A DNA stretch of 40,684 nt from a virus. The notes below the pieces were generated by a model that saw nothing but the letters and a program-made list of their open reading frames with translations, did no database searches and was not told where the DNA came from. Positions within the stretch are counted from its first letter, which is position 1. Every line of letters begins with the position of its first letter. The position numbers and the translations under genes were made by a program. Below, one piece after another: positions 21,704 to 28,292 of the stretch. The stretch is taken from IMG/VR virus record IMGVR_UViG_3300022745_000010, positions 1 through 40,684 of that record; one strand, given 5' to 3'.

Positions 21704-22982
21704 AGAATGTAGTCGTCTTTCCCTCGTACTTGAGCGGCACGATTCCAAGCGGGCCGTTGCGCTGCTTGGCGATGATGAGTTCGGCGTCCTCGGAGTCTTC
21801 CTCGCGATGGATGAAGATGATGACGTTGGCGTCCTGCTCAATAAAGCCGCCTCCGTCCTCGCCGCGTATATCCGTGATTTTGGGCCGAGAGTTCTCGCGC
21901 TTGGCGCACTCCCGGTTCAACTGCGTAAGACCCACGACTGCGCAGTCAAGCTCCTTGGAGAGCTTTTTCAGCTCTCGGCTGACCTTGCGCATGCCGCCCT
22001 CCTTCTCGCCGGATTCAACGAGCTGGAGGTAGTCTACGACGATGATGCGGAGCTTCACGCCGTTGCGTCGCATCCGCAGCGCGTGCGCGCGGGCGCTGCT
22101 CAGGATTTGCTGGAGGGAGTACTTGCTGTCCTCCACGACGTAGCGGCCTTCCGGAATCTGGTCCGGAACCGCGACGATGCGCGTCATGGCAGCGTGGCTG
22201 AGCGGCACACCTTCGGTGCCGTTCTTGATGCTTCCGACGCCGGTCTCTAGGGAGCGCGCGGAGACGTCTGCAAGCTTCGCGATGAGCCGCTGGGCAGCTT
22301 CCTCGCGCGTCATCTCCAAGTGGTAGACGATACCGCCGGCCTTCGGATCGGAGAGCACGATGTGGTCCAACAGCCCCACGCAGAGTGCGGTCTTGCCGAC
22401 GCCAGGACGAGCGCCAACGACGTAGAAGCGCGCGCCGAGACCAGCGATTTTGCGGTCCAGGCTGGGGATGCCCGTGGACGCAAGGTTCGGCCGCTTCTTG
22501 CCGGACACGAGGTCCATGGTGGAGGTCACCGCATCGCGGACGCCCGCGAGCATATCCGTGTCGGTCTGGTCGTCGCCTTGGTAGGCGTCTTGGAGGGCTC
22601 TGCCGGCCTCCTCCAGCGCTTCGCTCAGGCTCATGCCCTTGCGGACCTTGCTGGCCACAAGCTCCATCCTGGAGGCGAGGAGACGGCCCCGTGAGGCGCC
22701 TGCCACAGCGTGAGCCATGGCCTCCACTTCGGACGGCTCGTGGCCCTCTCCAGCGCGCACAATCTCCAGGAGGTCTTCCGTCGGGAGCTTGGTCGCATCA
22801 GAGACGGTCGCACGATTGACGGGGAGCCCTGCCTTCTGGACAGAGACGAGTCCCGCAAATAGCCGAGAGGTATCGGCCGCAACGAAGTCGTCCTGCTTGC
22901 AGACGGAAAGCACAAGCTCAAGAGACTCGGGACTGCGCAGTGCAGCCCCGAGAATCGCCCGTTCGGACTGGGTAGCGCTCAA
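21675..22982 (-). CDS. dnaB: Replicative DNA helicase, DnaB family (TTG start)
   Basis: A 435-residue hexameric 5'-3' helicase. The N-terminal domain (residues 1-100) is followed by a RecA-like motor with Walker A GARPGVGKT (190-198), Walker B IIVVDYLQL (313-321), and the downstream motif 'VVGLTQLNRECAKR' plus 'DANVIIFIHRE'. It unwinds the phage replication fork. No primase domain or separate primase, DNA polymerase or helicase loader is recognised in the genome, so it must work with host proteins. TTG 22982 overlaps the upstream stop as TTGA, with GGGAG 9 bases before it. Confidence 0.93.
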   Translation of the reverse strand: MSATQSERAILGAALRSPESLELVLSVCKQDDFVAADTSRLFAGLVSVQKAGLPVNRATVSDATKLPTEDLLEIVRAGEGHEPSEVEAMAHAVAGASRGRLLASRMELVASKVRKGMSLSEALEEAGRALQDAYQGDDQTDTDMLAGVRDAVTSTMDLVSGKKRPNLASTGIPSLDRKIAGLGARFYVVGARPGVGKTALCVGLLDHIVLSDPKAGGIVYHLEMTREEAAQRLIAKLADVSARSLETGVGSIKNGTEGVPLSHAAMTRIVAVPDQIPEGRYVVEDSKYSLQQILSSARAHALRMRRNGVKLRIIVVDYLQLVESGEKEGGMRKVSRELKKLSKELDCAVVGLTQLNRECAKRENSRPKITDIRGEDGGGFIEQDANVIIFIHREEDSEDAELIIAKQRNGPLGIVPLKYEGKTTTFYEPGTRQKS

Positions 22983-23926
22983 CCGCGAGGGCTCCCGAGC
23001 GACAGCGCCGACTCCATGAGCGCGCGCATATCAAGATTTTCCTTGCGCAGCTTTTCGCAAGATTCCTTGCAGCTGTCGCGCTCTTGGACCAGTCGCGCGA
23101 TGTGGCTCAGGTTCGCCTCGCGCTCCTGACGAAGGTTGCACGCCGCCTCGTGCTCCTCAATGTACCTGTCGTTCGCCGCGTTTCGCTGAACCACAAGGTC
23201 GGCGTTTTTTTCGGCCGCATCCCGCGCCGCGATGCGCTTCGCCAAGCGCTCGTCTTCCAGGCCCTTCTCCATCGCGCTCATGTCTGCGGCGTACTTCTTC
23301 ACGAGGTAGGCCGCCTGCTTCAGCGGGTCCGGGCTGCACGCATCCATGCTGAGGTCGTCGTCGCTGGCCCCTTCCAGGGCCTGAATGAGCGCGCCGTACT
23401 TCTCCACGGTCTTGGCGGCCATGAGCGCATAGAAGAGCCCGTCCAGCGCTTCCTCCTTCATCTCCTTGCCCCAGTTGCGCTTCGCAAGGTAGACGGGGCC
23501 GTATTGCTTGAAGCCCAGCTCGCAGCGGGCCCTGAACTCGGCAATGAGGGACTGTTCCATCTCGGGCAGCTTCATGTTTTCGTGTTCCTTCTCGTGGCTG
23601 GCGAAGTCGGCGGGGCGGTTCGGGCCGGCAGCGAACTTTCGCTCGTTTGCAATCTCTTCGGGGGTAAGGGCACGGGAGCCGGCGGGCAGTACTGTCGCGG
23701 CCCACTCCCATGAGACTGCGTACGGCCCGCCGCCTACGATGAGATTGCGCGAGGCGAGGGCCATGCTCCCCTTGACTACCATCGCGAGAGCGCGCTTGGC
23801 GTCCTCTACGGTTTCAAAGTTTGCCCGCGATACACGCGTACCTGCAAAGTATCCATCTTTGTCGTACGAAAGATAGTGCTCCGACGCTCCGTACTTCACG
23901 ACAACGTAAAATTCATTCTTTTCCAT
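22979..23926 (-). CDS. Hypothetical protein with coiled-coil C-terminus, possible MazG-like middle
   Basis: A 315-residue protein. Residues 1-90 are beta-rich with charged segments, and residues ~125-185 contain 'FKQYGPVYLAKRNWGKEM' then 'KEEALDGLFYALMAA', which faintly resembles all-alpha NTP-pyrophosphatases (EExxD). Residues ~210-300 form a long coiled coil (NLRQEREANLSHIARLVQE). No complete MazG motif set is visible, so the enzyme assignment is tentative. It is coupled directly to the helicase and may assist replication. Confidence 0.7.
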   Translation of the reverse strand: MEKNEFYVVVKYGASEHYLSYDKDGYFAGTRVSRANFETVEDAKRALAMVVKGSMALASRNLIVGGGPYAVSWEWAATVLPAGSRALTPEEIANERKFAAGPNRPADFASHEKEHENMKLPEMEQSLIAEFRARCELGFKQYGPVYLAKRNWGKEMKEEALDGLFYALMAAKTVEKYGALIQALEGASDDDLSMDACSPDPLKQAAYLVKKYAADMSAMEKGLEDERLAKRIAARDAAEKNADLVVQRNAANDRYIEEHEAACNLRQEREANLSHIARLVQERDSCKESCEKLRKENLDMRALMESALSLGSPRG

Positions 23927-24290
23927 TTACCTTGTTCTCCGCTGCTTGCTTGCGCTCTTCGCGAACGCACTGGATGAGCTGGTGGTACTGTCGCCCCGTC
24001 AGGAGCAGGTCGCTCATGGAGAGGACCTTGCCACCCACCTTTACGAGACGACGTATCAGGTAACCGCCCGGCTTGACGAGCGCAAGCTTTATCTCGTCCT
24101 CGCCTGCGATTCCCATATCGTTACGGAACCACGTCACGTCTACGTGGTCCGGGTCCATGGCCTGCTTCTCGCCCGTTGGAGCTGCGAGAGCGACGACCTC
24201 TGCGGCCTCTTCTTCGGCCTCCTGGAGCGCCGTCTTGCCCGTAAAGAGCCCGACAGTGCGGGAGGCCGGGTCAGCCTTCTTTGCTGCCAT
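23913..24290 (-). CDS. Hypothetical protein
   Basis: A 125-residue protein with a Lys/Ala N-terminus, an acidic helix (ALQEAEEEAAEVVALAA) and a C-terminal helix rich in charge (YHQLIQCVREERKQAAENK). ATG 24290 has GGAAG 6 bases upstream and lies inside the end of the 58-residue gene. No family recognised. Confidence 0.75.
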   Translation of the reverse strand: MAAKKADPASRTVGLFTGKTALQEAEEEAAEVVALAAPTGEKQAMDPDHVDVTWFRNDMGIAGEDEIKLALVKPGGYLIRRLVKVGGKVLSMSDLLLTGRQYHQLIQCVREERKQAAENKVNGKE

Positions 24291-24447
24291 CGGGCGCTTC
24301 CAGGGCGAAGTTCCGCAGAAGCCGAGCATAGAACCCGTCCGACAGACTCAGGACGTCTGAGCGACTGCGCAGAAATCCCATGAACTTGTCGTAGGCCGCG
24401 GCCTTCTGCTTCTCGTTCGGCTCTCGGGGCTGAATCTCAGTATCCAT
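24271..24447 (-). CDS. 58-residue hypothetical protein
   Basis: ATG 24447 shares one base with the stop of the membrane micropeptide (TGATG), and the stop TGA is at 24271. The sequence is charged and helical (REPNEKQKAAAYDKFMGFLR, then DGFYARLLRNFALE). Its strict coupling and amino-acid composition support a real gene that is short enough to be missed. Confidence 0.7.
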   Translation of the reverse strand: MDTEIQPREPNEKQKAAAYDKFMGFLRSRSDVLSLSDGFYARLLRNFALEAPDGSKEG

Positions 24448-24551
24448 CACTTGCTCCCCATGTAAGAACTGACGCCGACGATGGTTGCGGTGACCAGGAA
24501 AAGCCCGAAGGCTACAAGGTCAAGAATGTCCCCTAACGTATAAATAAACAT
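24447..24551 (-). CDS. 34-residue single-pass membrane micropeptide
   Basis: ATG 24551 overlaps the nuclease-like gene's stop as TAATG; TGA at 24447 overlaps the next ATG as TGATG. The peptide is one hydrophobic helix (LVAFGLFLVTATIVGVSSYM) with short polar ends. Its size and design match the micropeptide at 10543-10647, although the sequences differ. Confidence 0.7.
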   Translation of the reverse strand: MFIYTLGDILDLVAFGLFLVTATIVGVSSYMGSK

Positions 24552-25183
24552 TACATTCCTTTCAGGTGAGCCACGAAGTCTGCGAAGCTACGCAGCGCTC
24601 CGGGCATATGCGTCATAACCTTGTAGGTCTCGCCTCGCAAGGTGTCCGTGTGCTCTTTCCGCTCCACCTCAGAGTTCTTCGGGAGCCAGAGCAGACAAGC
24701 GGTCGGCTTGGACAGGAAGATGTAGTGCGCGTCCCGCTTGAAGCTCCCCGCGGAGCAGACAAGCATGGAGCGACGGGAAGCCGGGTCGTCCGTGAAGCGC
24801 TCGGACTGAGACTTCACTTCCACGAAAACGCTGTCGCCCATGGGGCCGTCGCCAATGGCCACCACAAGGTCAACCGTGTTCTTCCACTTCGGGTCCAGCG
24901 CCTCAGCCTCCGTCTGTGCGACGTGGAGGCCGGGGAACAGGACGTCAAAGCCTTCCGCGCTGATGCGTCCCGCGACGTACGCCTCGCCGTAGTGAGCCAG
25001 GGCGAGGCGGTCTTGGAAGTCCTTGAGGTTCATTTTTCCATGAGACGTTTTGCCATTGGAAAACGGCGCGGGGCAAGTGCTCCCCTTAGGCCACCGGGCG
25101 CGCATCGCATCAAGCCGCTCCTCTGGGATGCTGCCATCATCGCCAAAGTAATTGCGACCATCGTCGCCAATCCAGTTAGGCAT
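24551..25183 (-). CDS. Putative PD-(D/E)XK-fold nuclease
   Basis: A 210-residue protein with 'KNTVDLVVAIGDGPMGD' followed by 'SVFVEVKSQSERF', which gives the D...(E)xK spacing of restriction-like nucleases (Asp in NTVDLVV; Glu and Lys in VEVKSQ). An upstream helix carries a Glu (AHYGEAYVAGR). The N-terminal ~50 residues are polar and contain a short DDG repeat. It could be a resolvase-like or recombination nuclease. GTG 25186 one codon upstream is an equally good start by overlap. Confidence 0.6.
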   Translation of the reverse strand: MPNWIGDDGRNYFGDDGSIPEERLDAMRARWPKGSTCPAPFSNGKTSHGKMNLKDFQDRLALAHYGEAYVAGRISAEGFDVLFPGLHVAQTEAEALDPKWKNTVDLVVAIGDGPMGDSVFVEVKSQSERFTDDPASRRSMLVCSAGSFKRDAHYIFLSKPTACLLWLPKNSEVERKEHTDTLRGETYKVMTHMPGALRSFADFVAHLKGM

Positions 25184-25620
25184 CACGGCACCTCGTCGGG
25201 GATGCGGCCGCCCATGCTCGTGTGCAGGATGGCGCTAAAGGCGCGAAGTCCCCGTTGCCGAGACTCGTTCGCCTCGCGAAGAAGGCGCTTTTTGACCCAC
25301 GTCTGTTTTGGCGGCGCGAATGAGGCAAGGTGCTCTTGCTGGGATGCCGCAAGAAGTCGGCTCAGTAGGGCCCCAAACGCGCGCGCGACCTCCGCCTGCA
25401 CGGCGCGGTCAAGCTCCAGGGTGTCGGCAATGGGGGCGAAGATTACGTCGCTCCCCTCCTCGCTCAATTGCGGCTCAAATCCGCCTCTGAGGCGCCAGCA
25501 GCCGCTTTCCACGTCGTAAAAGGCGATGCTGACTCTCGGTGCACCCAGGCCGATGACGACAACCGGCACGTGAGTCTTCGGCGCCTCGCTCAGGGGGCGC
25601 CATGCGCTGGGGGCGGTCAT
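25183..25620 (-). CDS. DUF551-like protein
   Basis: A 145-residue protein beginning 'MTAPSAWRPLSEAPKTHVPV', which matches the W.P..eAP opening of the DUF551 family of small phage proteins, followed by 'APRVSIAFYDVESGCWRL'. The C-terminal half is helical and charged. Its first 9 coding bases also open the 11-codon frame at 25885, part of a duplicated segment. Function of the family is unknown. Confidence 0.75.
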   Translation of the reverse strand: MTAPSAWRPLSEAPKTHVPVVVIGLGAPRVSIAFYDVESGCWRLRGGFEPQLSEEGSDVIFAPIADTLELDRAVQAEVARAFGALLSRLLAASQQEHLASFAPPKQTWVKKRLLREANESRQRGLRAFSAILHTSMGGRIPDEVP

Positions 25621-25638
25621 TTCGTCGCCTCGCGCATC
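25612..25638. repeat. 27-bp direct repeat, copy 1 (gene end / gene start)
   Basis: GGCGGTCATTTCGTCGCCTCGCGCATC matches 25877-25903 with one difference. It spans the end of one gene (codons for MREATK and stop) and the first codons of the next (ATG ACC GCC), which marks a past duplication of the gene junction. Confidence 0.85.
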
Positions 25639-25853
25639 TCACCAGTCCCGTCACCCTTGCCGCCGCGGCACTCGCAAAGCTCGCCGTCGGCCAGCGGGCG
25701 TCCGCAAACGAACTGCGTATCTACGCCGCACGCATGGGTTGCGGGCTTGCCATTCGGGCGAGTGATTTGGTGCTCTTTGCAGTACGGGGACTCGCTGTCA
25801 GCGTCATTGCGACAACTGCACCAGTACATGTCAAACGCGCATTTCCGGCTCAT
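25617..25853 (-). CDS. Cys-rich hypothetical protein, probable zinc binding
   Basis: A 78-residue protein with eight Cys (KCAFDMYWCSCRN, YCKEHQ, ACGVDTQFVCGRP, LCECRGG) arranged like one or two zinc sites. The C-terminus GEMREATK nearly equals the DLMREVTK end of the 123-residue protein at 25882, due to the duplicated junction. Function unknown. Confidence 0.75.
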   Translation of the reverse strand: MSRKCAFDMYWCSCRNDADSESPYCKEHQITRPNGKPATHACGVDTQFVCGRPLADGELCECRGGKGDGTGEMREATK

Positions 25854-25885
25854 TTCGCACCGCCTTCCGGAAGCGCGGCGGTCAT
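25850..25885 (-). pseudogene. Eleven-codon remnant joining a DUF551-type start to a DUF551-type end
   Basis: An in-frame ATG (25885) to TGA (25850) encodes MTAALPEGGAK. The first codons equal the start of the DUF551-like gene at 25620, and the last codons LPEGGAK equal the end of the DUF551 gene at 26250. It overlaps both neighbours by ATGA. The simplest reading is the scar of a deleted DUF551-type gene that kept coupled translation across the site. Confidence 0.65.
25851..25878. repeat. 28-bp direct repeat, copy 1
   Basis: The 28 bases CATTTCGCACCGCCTTCCGG plus AAGCGCGG are identical to 26251-26278, exactly 400 bases away. They encode the LPEGGAK end of a reading frame and the start codon of the next gene. 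Confidence 0.95.
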
Positions 25886-25903
25886 TTCGTCACCTCGCGC
25901 ATC
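25877..25903. repeat. 27-bp direct repeat, copy 2
   Basis: Matches 25612-25638 with one difference. The copy covers the MREVTK end of the 123-residue gene and the ATG ACC GCC start of the 11-codon remnant. Confidence 0.85.
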
Positions 25904-26253
25904 AAGTCCGATCTTTTCCAGTACAGGCCAGGGTAGACGCGCACGATCGCGAACGGCGATGCTTGGCCGTCACGGAGGATCGCAAACGCACGATCGTCGC
26001 CCATGACTTGTACGTGCCGGAAGCTGTCCGACTTAAACCCCTTGCCGAAGAGGGCGTTGATTGCCGTCGCGACGTCGTCGCAAGCAACAGCGACGTTTGC
26101 GCCGTCCAGACGAAGGCGCCATTCCGCGTGATGCACGGGTGACGGCTCTCGCGGTGTTGCTTCCCGAATGCGGCGGTAAATGCCGGACACGGAAGACGCA
26201 AAGGCGACGATATACTCGCGTTCCACGATGGTCTTGATGATGCCGAATTTCAT
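25882..26253 (-). CDS. Hypothetical protein
   Basis: A 123-residue protein (MKFGIIKTIVEREYIVAFA; RLRLDGANVAVACDDVATAI; PFAIVRVYPGLYWKRSDLM), alternating beta and helix. It lies between the two repeat copies, so it may have arrived with the duplication. No family recognised. Confidence 0.75.
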   Translation of the reverse strand: MKFGIIKTIVEREYIVAFASSVSGIYRRIREATPREPSPVHHAEWRLRLDGANVAVACDDVATAINALFGKGFKSDSFRHVQVMGDDRAFAILRDGQASPFAIVRVYPGLYWKRSDLMREVTK

Positions 26254-26702
26254 TTCGCACCGCCTTCCGGAAGCGCGGGGATGGGCAGCCAGACGGAGAC
26301 TTGGTCCTCGTCGTACCTGCTAGCGTCCCCGATCCATTGGTTGCACGAGTGGCCTTCCCATACCGCCAACTCGCATTGAGAGCGCGCCCCGCTATGACAC
26401 AAGACGAGGATCTCGGTCCCGTCCCGCGGAGCCGTGTCCATCGGCCGCCATTGAGCCGCGGCCTCAAGCTCCGCGATGCGGCTTTTTGCCTCTTTGAGTT
26501 CCTCGTTGCGTCGGTTCACCATTCGGGTGGCGAGTTCGTGCTCTTTCTCGCGGAGTTTCCAGATGGCCTCAAGCTCCGCAATGCGCTCGTCCGACGCGTC
26601 TAGGGCGTCAAGGAGGGTCGTGAGTTCGCCTGACACATCAGGGTAACAGTTGGCCCGAATATCGGCCCGCAGTTCCGCACGCTCTTCTTTGCTGATGGTC
26701 AT
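26250..26702 (-). CDS. Coiled-coil protein with C-terminal DUF551 domain (Ea22-like)
   Basis: A 150-residue protein. The N-terminal ~85 residues form a coiled coil (DASDERIAELEAIWKLREKE; NRRNEELKEAKSRIAELEAA). The C-terminus is DUF551-like: 'QWRPMDTAPRDGTEILVL' to 'VSVWLPIPALPEGGAK'. The arrangement recalls Ea22-type phage accessory proteins, whose role is unknown. ATG 26702 overlaps the upstream stop. Confidence 0.8.
   Translation of the reverse strand: MTISKEERAELRADIRANCYPDVSGELTTLLDALDASDERIAELEAIWKLREKEHELATRMVNRRNEELKEAKSRIAELEAAAQWRPMDTAPRDGTEILVLCHSGARSQCELAVWEGHSCNQWIGDASRYDEDQVSVWLPIPALPEGGAK
26251..26278. repeat. 28-bp direct repeat, copy 2
   Basis: Identical to 25851-25878. It covers the LPEGGAK end of the DUF551 gene and the ATG of the 123-residue gene. 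Confidence 0.95.
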
Positions 26703-26992
26703 TTCAGGTACCCGTCTGCGAAGCCAACGAGTTCCGTCGGGCGGAGTTCCATGACTTCGGCGGAAAGGTTTCCGCTGCTGTACATCTTCTCGTAGAGGGC
26801 CGCGCACTTCTTCGCGTCGCTGAGCCGGTTGTAGATTTTGCCGTGGAAGGAGCGAAGCTCCGGGCGAAGGACCGGGCAGACGCGGACAACGAACTGGCGG
26901 ACTGGCTCAAGGGAGAGCTGGCCATCCGTCCCCTTCTTCCGGGACTTCTTGGGGGGCTGCGACGTGGGCGCGAGTTCTACGGAGGTTTTCAT
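26699..26992 (-). CDS. Hypothetical protein
   Basis: A 97-residue protein with a Lys/Ser/Pro N-terminus (TSQPPKKSRKKGTDG), then 'ELRSFHGKIYNRLSDAKKCA', a short ordered domain. ATG 26992 lies inside the 53-residue gene, sharing 86 bases in a different frame. No family recognised. Confidence 0.75.
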   Translation of the reverse strand: MKTSVELAPTSQPPKKSRKKGTDGQLSLEPVRQFVVRVCPVLRPELRSFHGKIYNRLSDAKKCAALYEKMYSSGNLSAEVMELRPTELVGFADGYLK

Positions 26993-27068
26993 GCGTCTTC
27001 TCTTTCTGGTTGAGTTCCTGGTATTCGTACCAACGGTCCCACGCGTCAGCGGGGTCTTCGCAATACAT
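26907..27068 (-). CDS. 53-residue hypothetical protein
   Basis: ATG 27068 lies 2 bases after the TAA of the upstream gene; TGA at 26907. The first ~28 residues are plainly protein-like (YCEDPADAWDRWYEYQELNQ, then KEKTHENL); the rest is overprinted by the 97-residue gene. Without it, 26993-27070 would be empty in an otherwise gap-free cluster. Function unknown. Confidence 0.6.
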   Translation of the reverse strand: MYCEDPADAWDRWYEYQELNQKEKTHENLRRTRAHVAAPQEVPEEGDGWPALP

Positions 27069-27070
27069 AG

Positions 27071-27313
27071 TTACGTCTGCTTACTTAGCAAGGTGTAAAC
27101 GTAGATGACGGAAGGAAAGATGGGTTCGTTCGCTTCGTCATCCCACCGGATTCGGAACTCGCTGAGCCCCAACTCCGACAAGAACTTTACGGTCGCCGAT
27201 TCCCCTTTGCAACCCCTTTTCGTAAGAATCGGTCTAAAAAAAGAGACCAGTGCAAAGTGCTCACTGGTCCCCTGAACGAAGACGGCGATAGAACGGTCGC
27301 CGTCGGTTATCAC
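27071..27313 (-). CDS. Hypothetical protein (GTG start)
   Basis: An 80-residue protein with beta-type segments (DRSIAVFVQGTSEHFALVSF; EPIFPSVIYVYTLLS). GTG 27313 overlaps the upstream stop as GTGA; the longer frame upstream is a shadow. No family recognised. Confidence 0.75.
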   Translation of the reverse strand: MITDGDRSIAVFVQGTSEHFALVSFFRPILTKRGCKGESATVKFLSELGLSEFRIRWDDEANEPIFPSVIYVYTLLSKQT

Positions 27314-27726
27314 TGAAGGAAGTCCTCCAGCTTGCCAAGGAGACGTTCCGTTACATCCTGAATGTCTCCCCCGACCCCGCCGCCTCGCTTGACGCTGGCG
27401 TACTCCGTACGGAACTCCTCCAGGGTCGTCTTGAGCCACTTCAGTTTGGCGGTGGCCTGGTGCGCTTCCTCGCGGTAGTCGGGCTGCGCTTCGCGCTTGG
27501 CGTCGCGATGGAAGGCGACGGCGCTCCAGCTCTGACTCATGCCGAAGATGCCGGAGATGAACGTGAACCCGCAGCCGCGGTCCCGGAGGGCGCGAATAGC
27601 CGCAAGGTGCCCCTCGGTAGCCAGGGCATCGTACAGGTCGCGCCCCCGGGCTTCGGGGACCTCGCAGAGCGGCAAAGCGGTTTTGAGAACTTCGGTGATT
27701 TGGTCGTTGGTGAGGTTGGTTTTCAT
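27310..27726 (-). CDS. Hypothetical protein with helix-turn-helix-like segment
   Basis: A 138-residue protein. 'GHLAAIRALRDRGCGFTFIS' followed by 'GIFGMSQSWSAVAFHRDAKR' resembles a helix-turn-helix, then a long helical C-terminus (AHQATAKLKWLKTTLEEFRT). As the first gene after the tRNA-cluster terminator it may be a regulator of the long accessory and replication operon. AAGGG lies 7 bases before the ATG. Confidence 0.7.
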   Translation of the reverse strand: MKTNLTNDQITEVLKTALPLCEVPEARGRDLYDALATEGHLAAIRALRDRGCGFTFISGIFGMSQSWSAVAFHRDAKREAQPDYREEAHQATAKLKWLKTTLEEFRTEYASVKRGGGVGGDIQDVTERLLGKLEDFLQ

Positions 27727-27735
27727 GACAAGACC

Positions 27736-27763
27736 CTTTTAGTCACTGACTGAGGTTCGTCAA
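27736..27763 (-). promoter_or_regulatory. Promoter-like element, possibly leaderless
   Basis: On the minus strand TTGACG (plus 27758-27763), 16-base spacer, TAAAAG (plus 27736-27741), ending 9 bases before ATG 27726. It directly follows the terminator at 27766-27797, so a new transcript is needed here. A start 6-8 bases after the -10 would leave almost no leader. Confidence 0.45.
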
Positions 27764-27765
27764 GC

Positions 27766-27797
27766 ACAAAAACGTAAACCCCCTTTCGGGGGTTTAC
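27766..27797 (-). terminator. Terminator of the tRNA cluster
   Basis: GTAAACCCCC-(GAAA on minus)-GGGGGTTTAC (plus 27774-27797) is a perfect 10-bp stem with a GNRA loop, followed on the minus strand by GTTTTTGTG. It ends the tRNA transcript. Confidence 0.88.
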
Positions 27798-27835
27798 GGG
27801 AAGCGTTTATCGGTGCTTGCCTTCCTTATTAGTGA

Positions 27836-27921
27836 CAGAAACGGTGGGACTTGAACCCAACTCGCTGCCAGGGTTTACCTCTTGGGTTTTCCCGGTGTTC
27901 TCCCAGTTGAACTACGTTTCT
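27836..27921 (-). tRNA. tRNA-like gene with an 18-base anticodon loop
   Basis: An 86-base cloverleaf-like element. Acceptor AGAAACG pairs with CGTTTCT (and the pairing extends 3 bp beyond), D arm GTTC/GAAC, T arm with TTCAAGT loop. The anticodon stem CCGGG/CCTGG encloses 18 bases (AAAACCCAAGAGGTAAAC) instead of 7, so no anticodon can be assigned. The GTGACAG sequence at its 3' flank recurs at 28006-28012. Confidence 0.5.
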
Positions 27922-27926
27922 GTCGG

Positions 27927-27997
27927 TAGCGGCGTTGGGTTTCGCACCCAAGACTCCGGGGTATGGGCCCGGCATGATACTGTTTCACTACGCTGCT
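27927..27997 (-). tRNA. tRNA-Met-like gene (anticodon CAT), non-canonical
   Basis: A 71-base cloverleaf. Acceptor AGCAGCG/CGCCGCT (one A-C mismatch), D arm GTGA/TCAT, anticodon stem CCGGG/CCCGG with loop CCCATAC, T stem TTGGG/CCCAA. The anticodon is CAT, but position 33 is C instead of the universal T, and the T loop TGCGAAA lacks the TTC start. It may be a degenerate or specialised tRNA. Confidence 0.65.
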
Positions 27998-28012
27998 ATA
28001 AAAACGTGACAG

Positions 28013-28079
28013 AAGGGTTGGCAGGAGTTGAACCTACATCTTCCTCGCGGGACGGGCTAACCAGTTGCCCCACAACCCA
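28013..28079 (-). tRNA. tRNA-like gene with reduced anticodon arm
   Basis: Acceptor GGGTTG/CAACCC, D stem GGGC/GCCC and T arm GTAGG-TTCAACT-CCTGC are well formed. Only 16 bases lie between D and T arms, where about 22 are normal, leaving at best a 3-bp TCC-CGCGA-GGA hairpin. It is flanked by an inverted repeat GTGACAG (28006-28012) / CTGTCAC (28081-28087), which extends the acceptor helix. No anticodon can be assigned. Confidence 0.5.
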
Positions 28080-28141
28080 ACTGTCACGCGTTTGTGTTTT
28101 GTTTAACCTGGCCTTCGGACGGTGGGTCACCTACCACCTTG

Positions 28142-28214
28142 CGCTTCCCCCTGGACTTGAACCAGGATTGCCGGTTTCGTAGACCGGTACTCTATCCAAT
28201 TGAGCTAGGAAAGC
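28142..28214 (-). tRNA. tRNA-Arg (anticodon ACG)
   Basis: A canonical 73-base tRNA without encoded CCA. Acceptor GCTTTCC/GGGAAGC, D arm GCTC/GAGT, anticodon stem CCGGT/ACCGG with loop CTACGAA (anticodon ACG, T33 and A37 present), variable CAAT, T arm CCTGG-TTCAAGT-CCAGG. It would read CGT codons (after A34 deamination also CGC and CGA). Confidence 0.92.
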
Positions 28215-28292
28215 AGGCACGGCATTTATAGCCCGGTCCGTGTCCCGGAAGGTTTTGTTTCGTTGATTAGCGGGCCGGACCTTACCGGCTAG
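28215..28292. other. Spacer within the tRNA cluster
   Basis: About 78 bases between two tRNA-type elements. It contains a hairpin GCCGG-TAAGGT-CCGGC (minus strand, plus 28275-28290) right after the Trp-type element and a TATAAA near 28227-28232. No gene is seen; the hairpin could guide 3' processing. Confidence 0.4.

Noticed and set aside
22979-23926. Confident MazG pyrophosphatase call
   Set aside because: Only one EExxD-like segment is visible; the second acidic motif of the family is missing, so it is kept as tentative.
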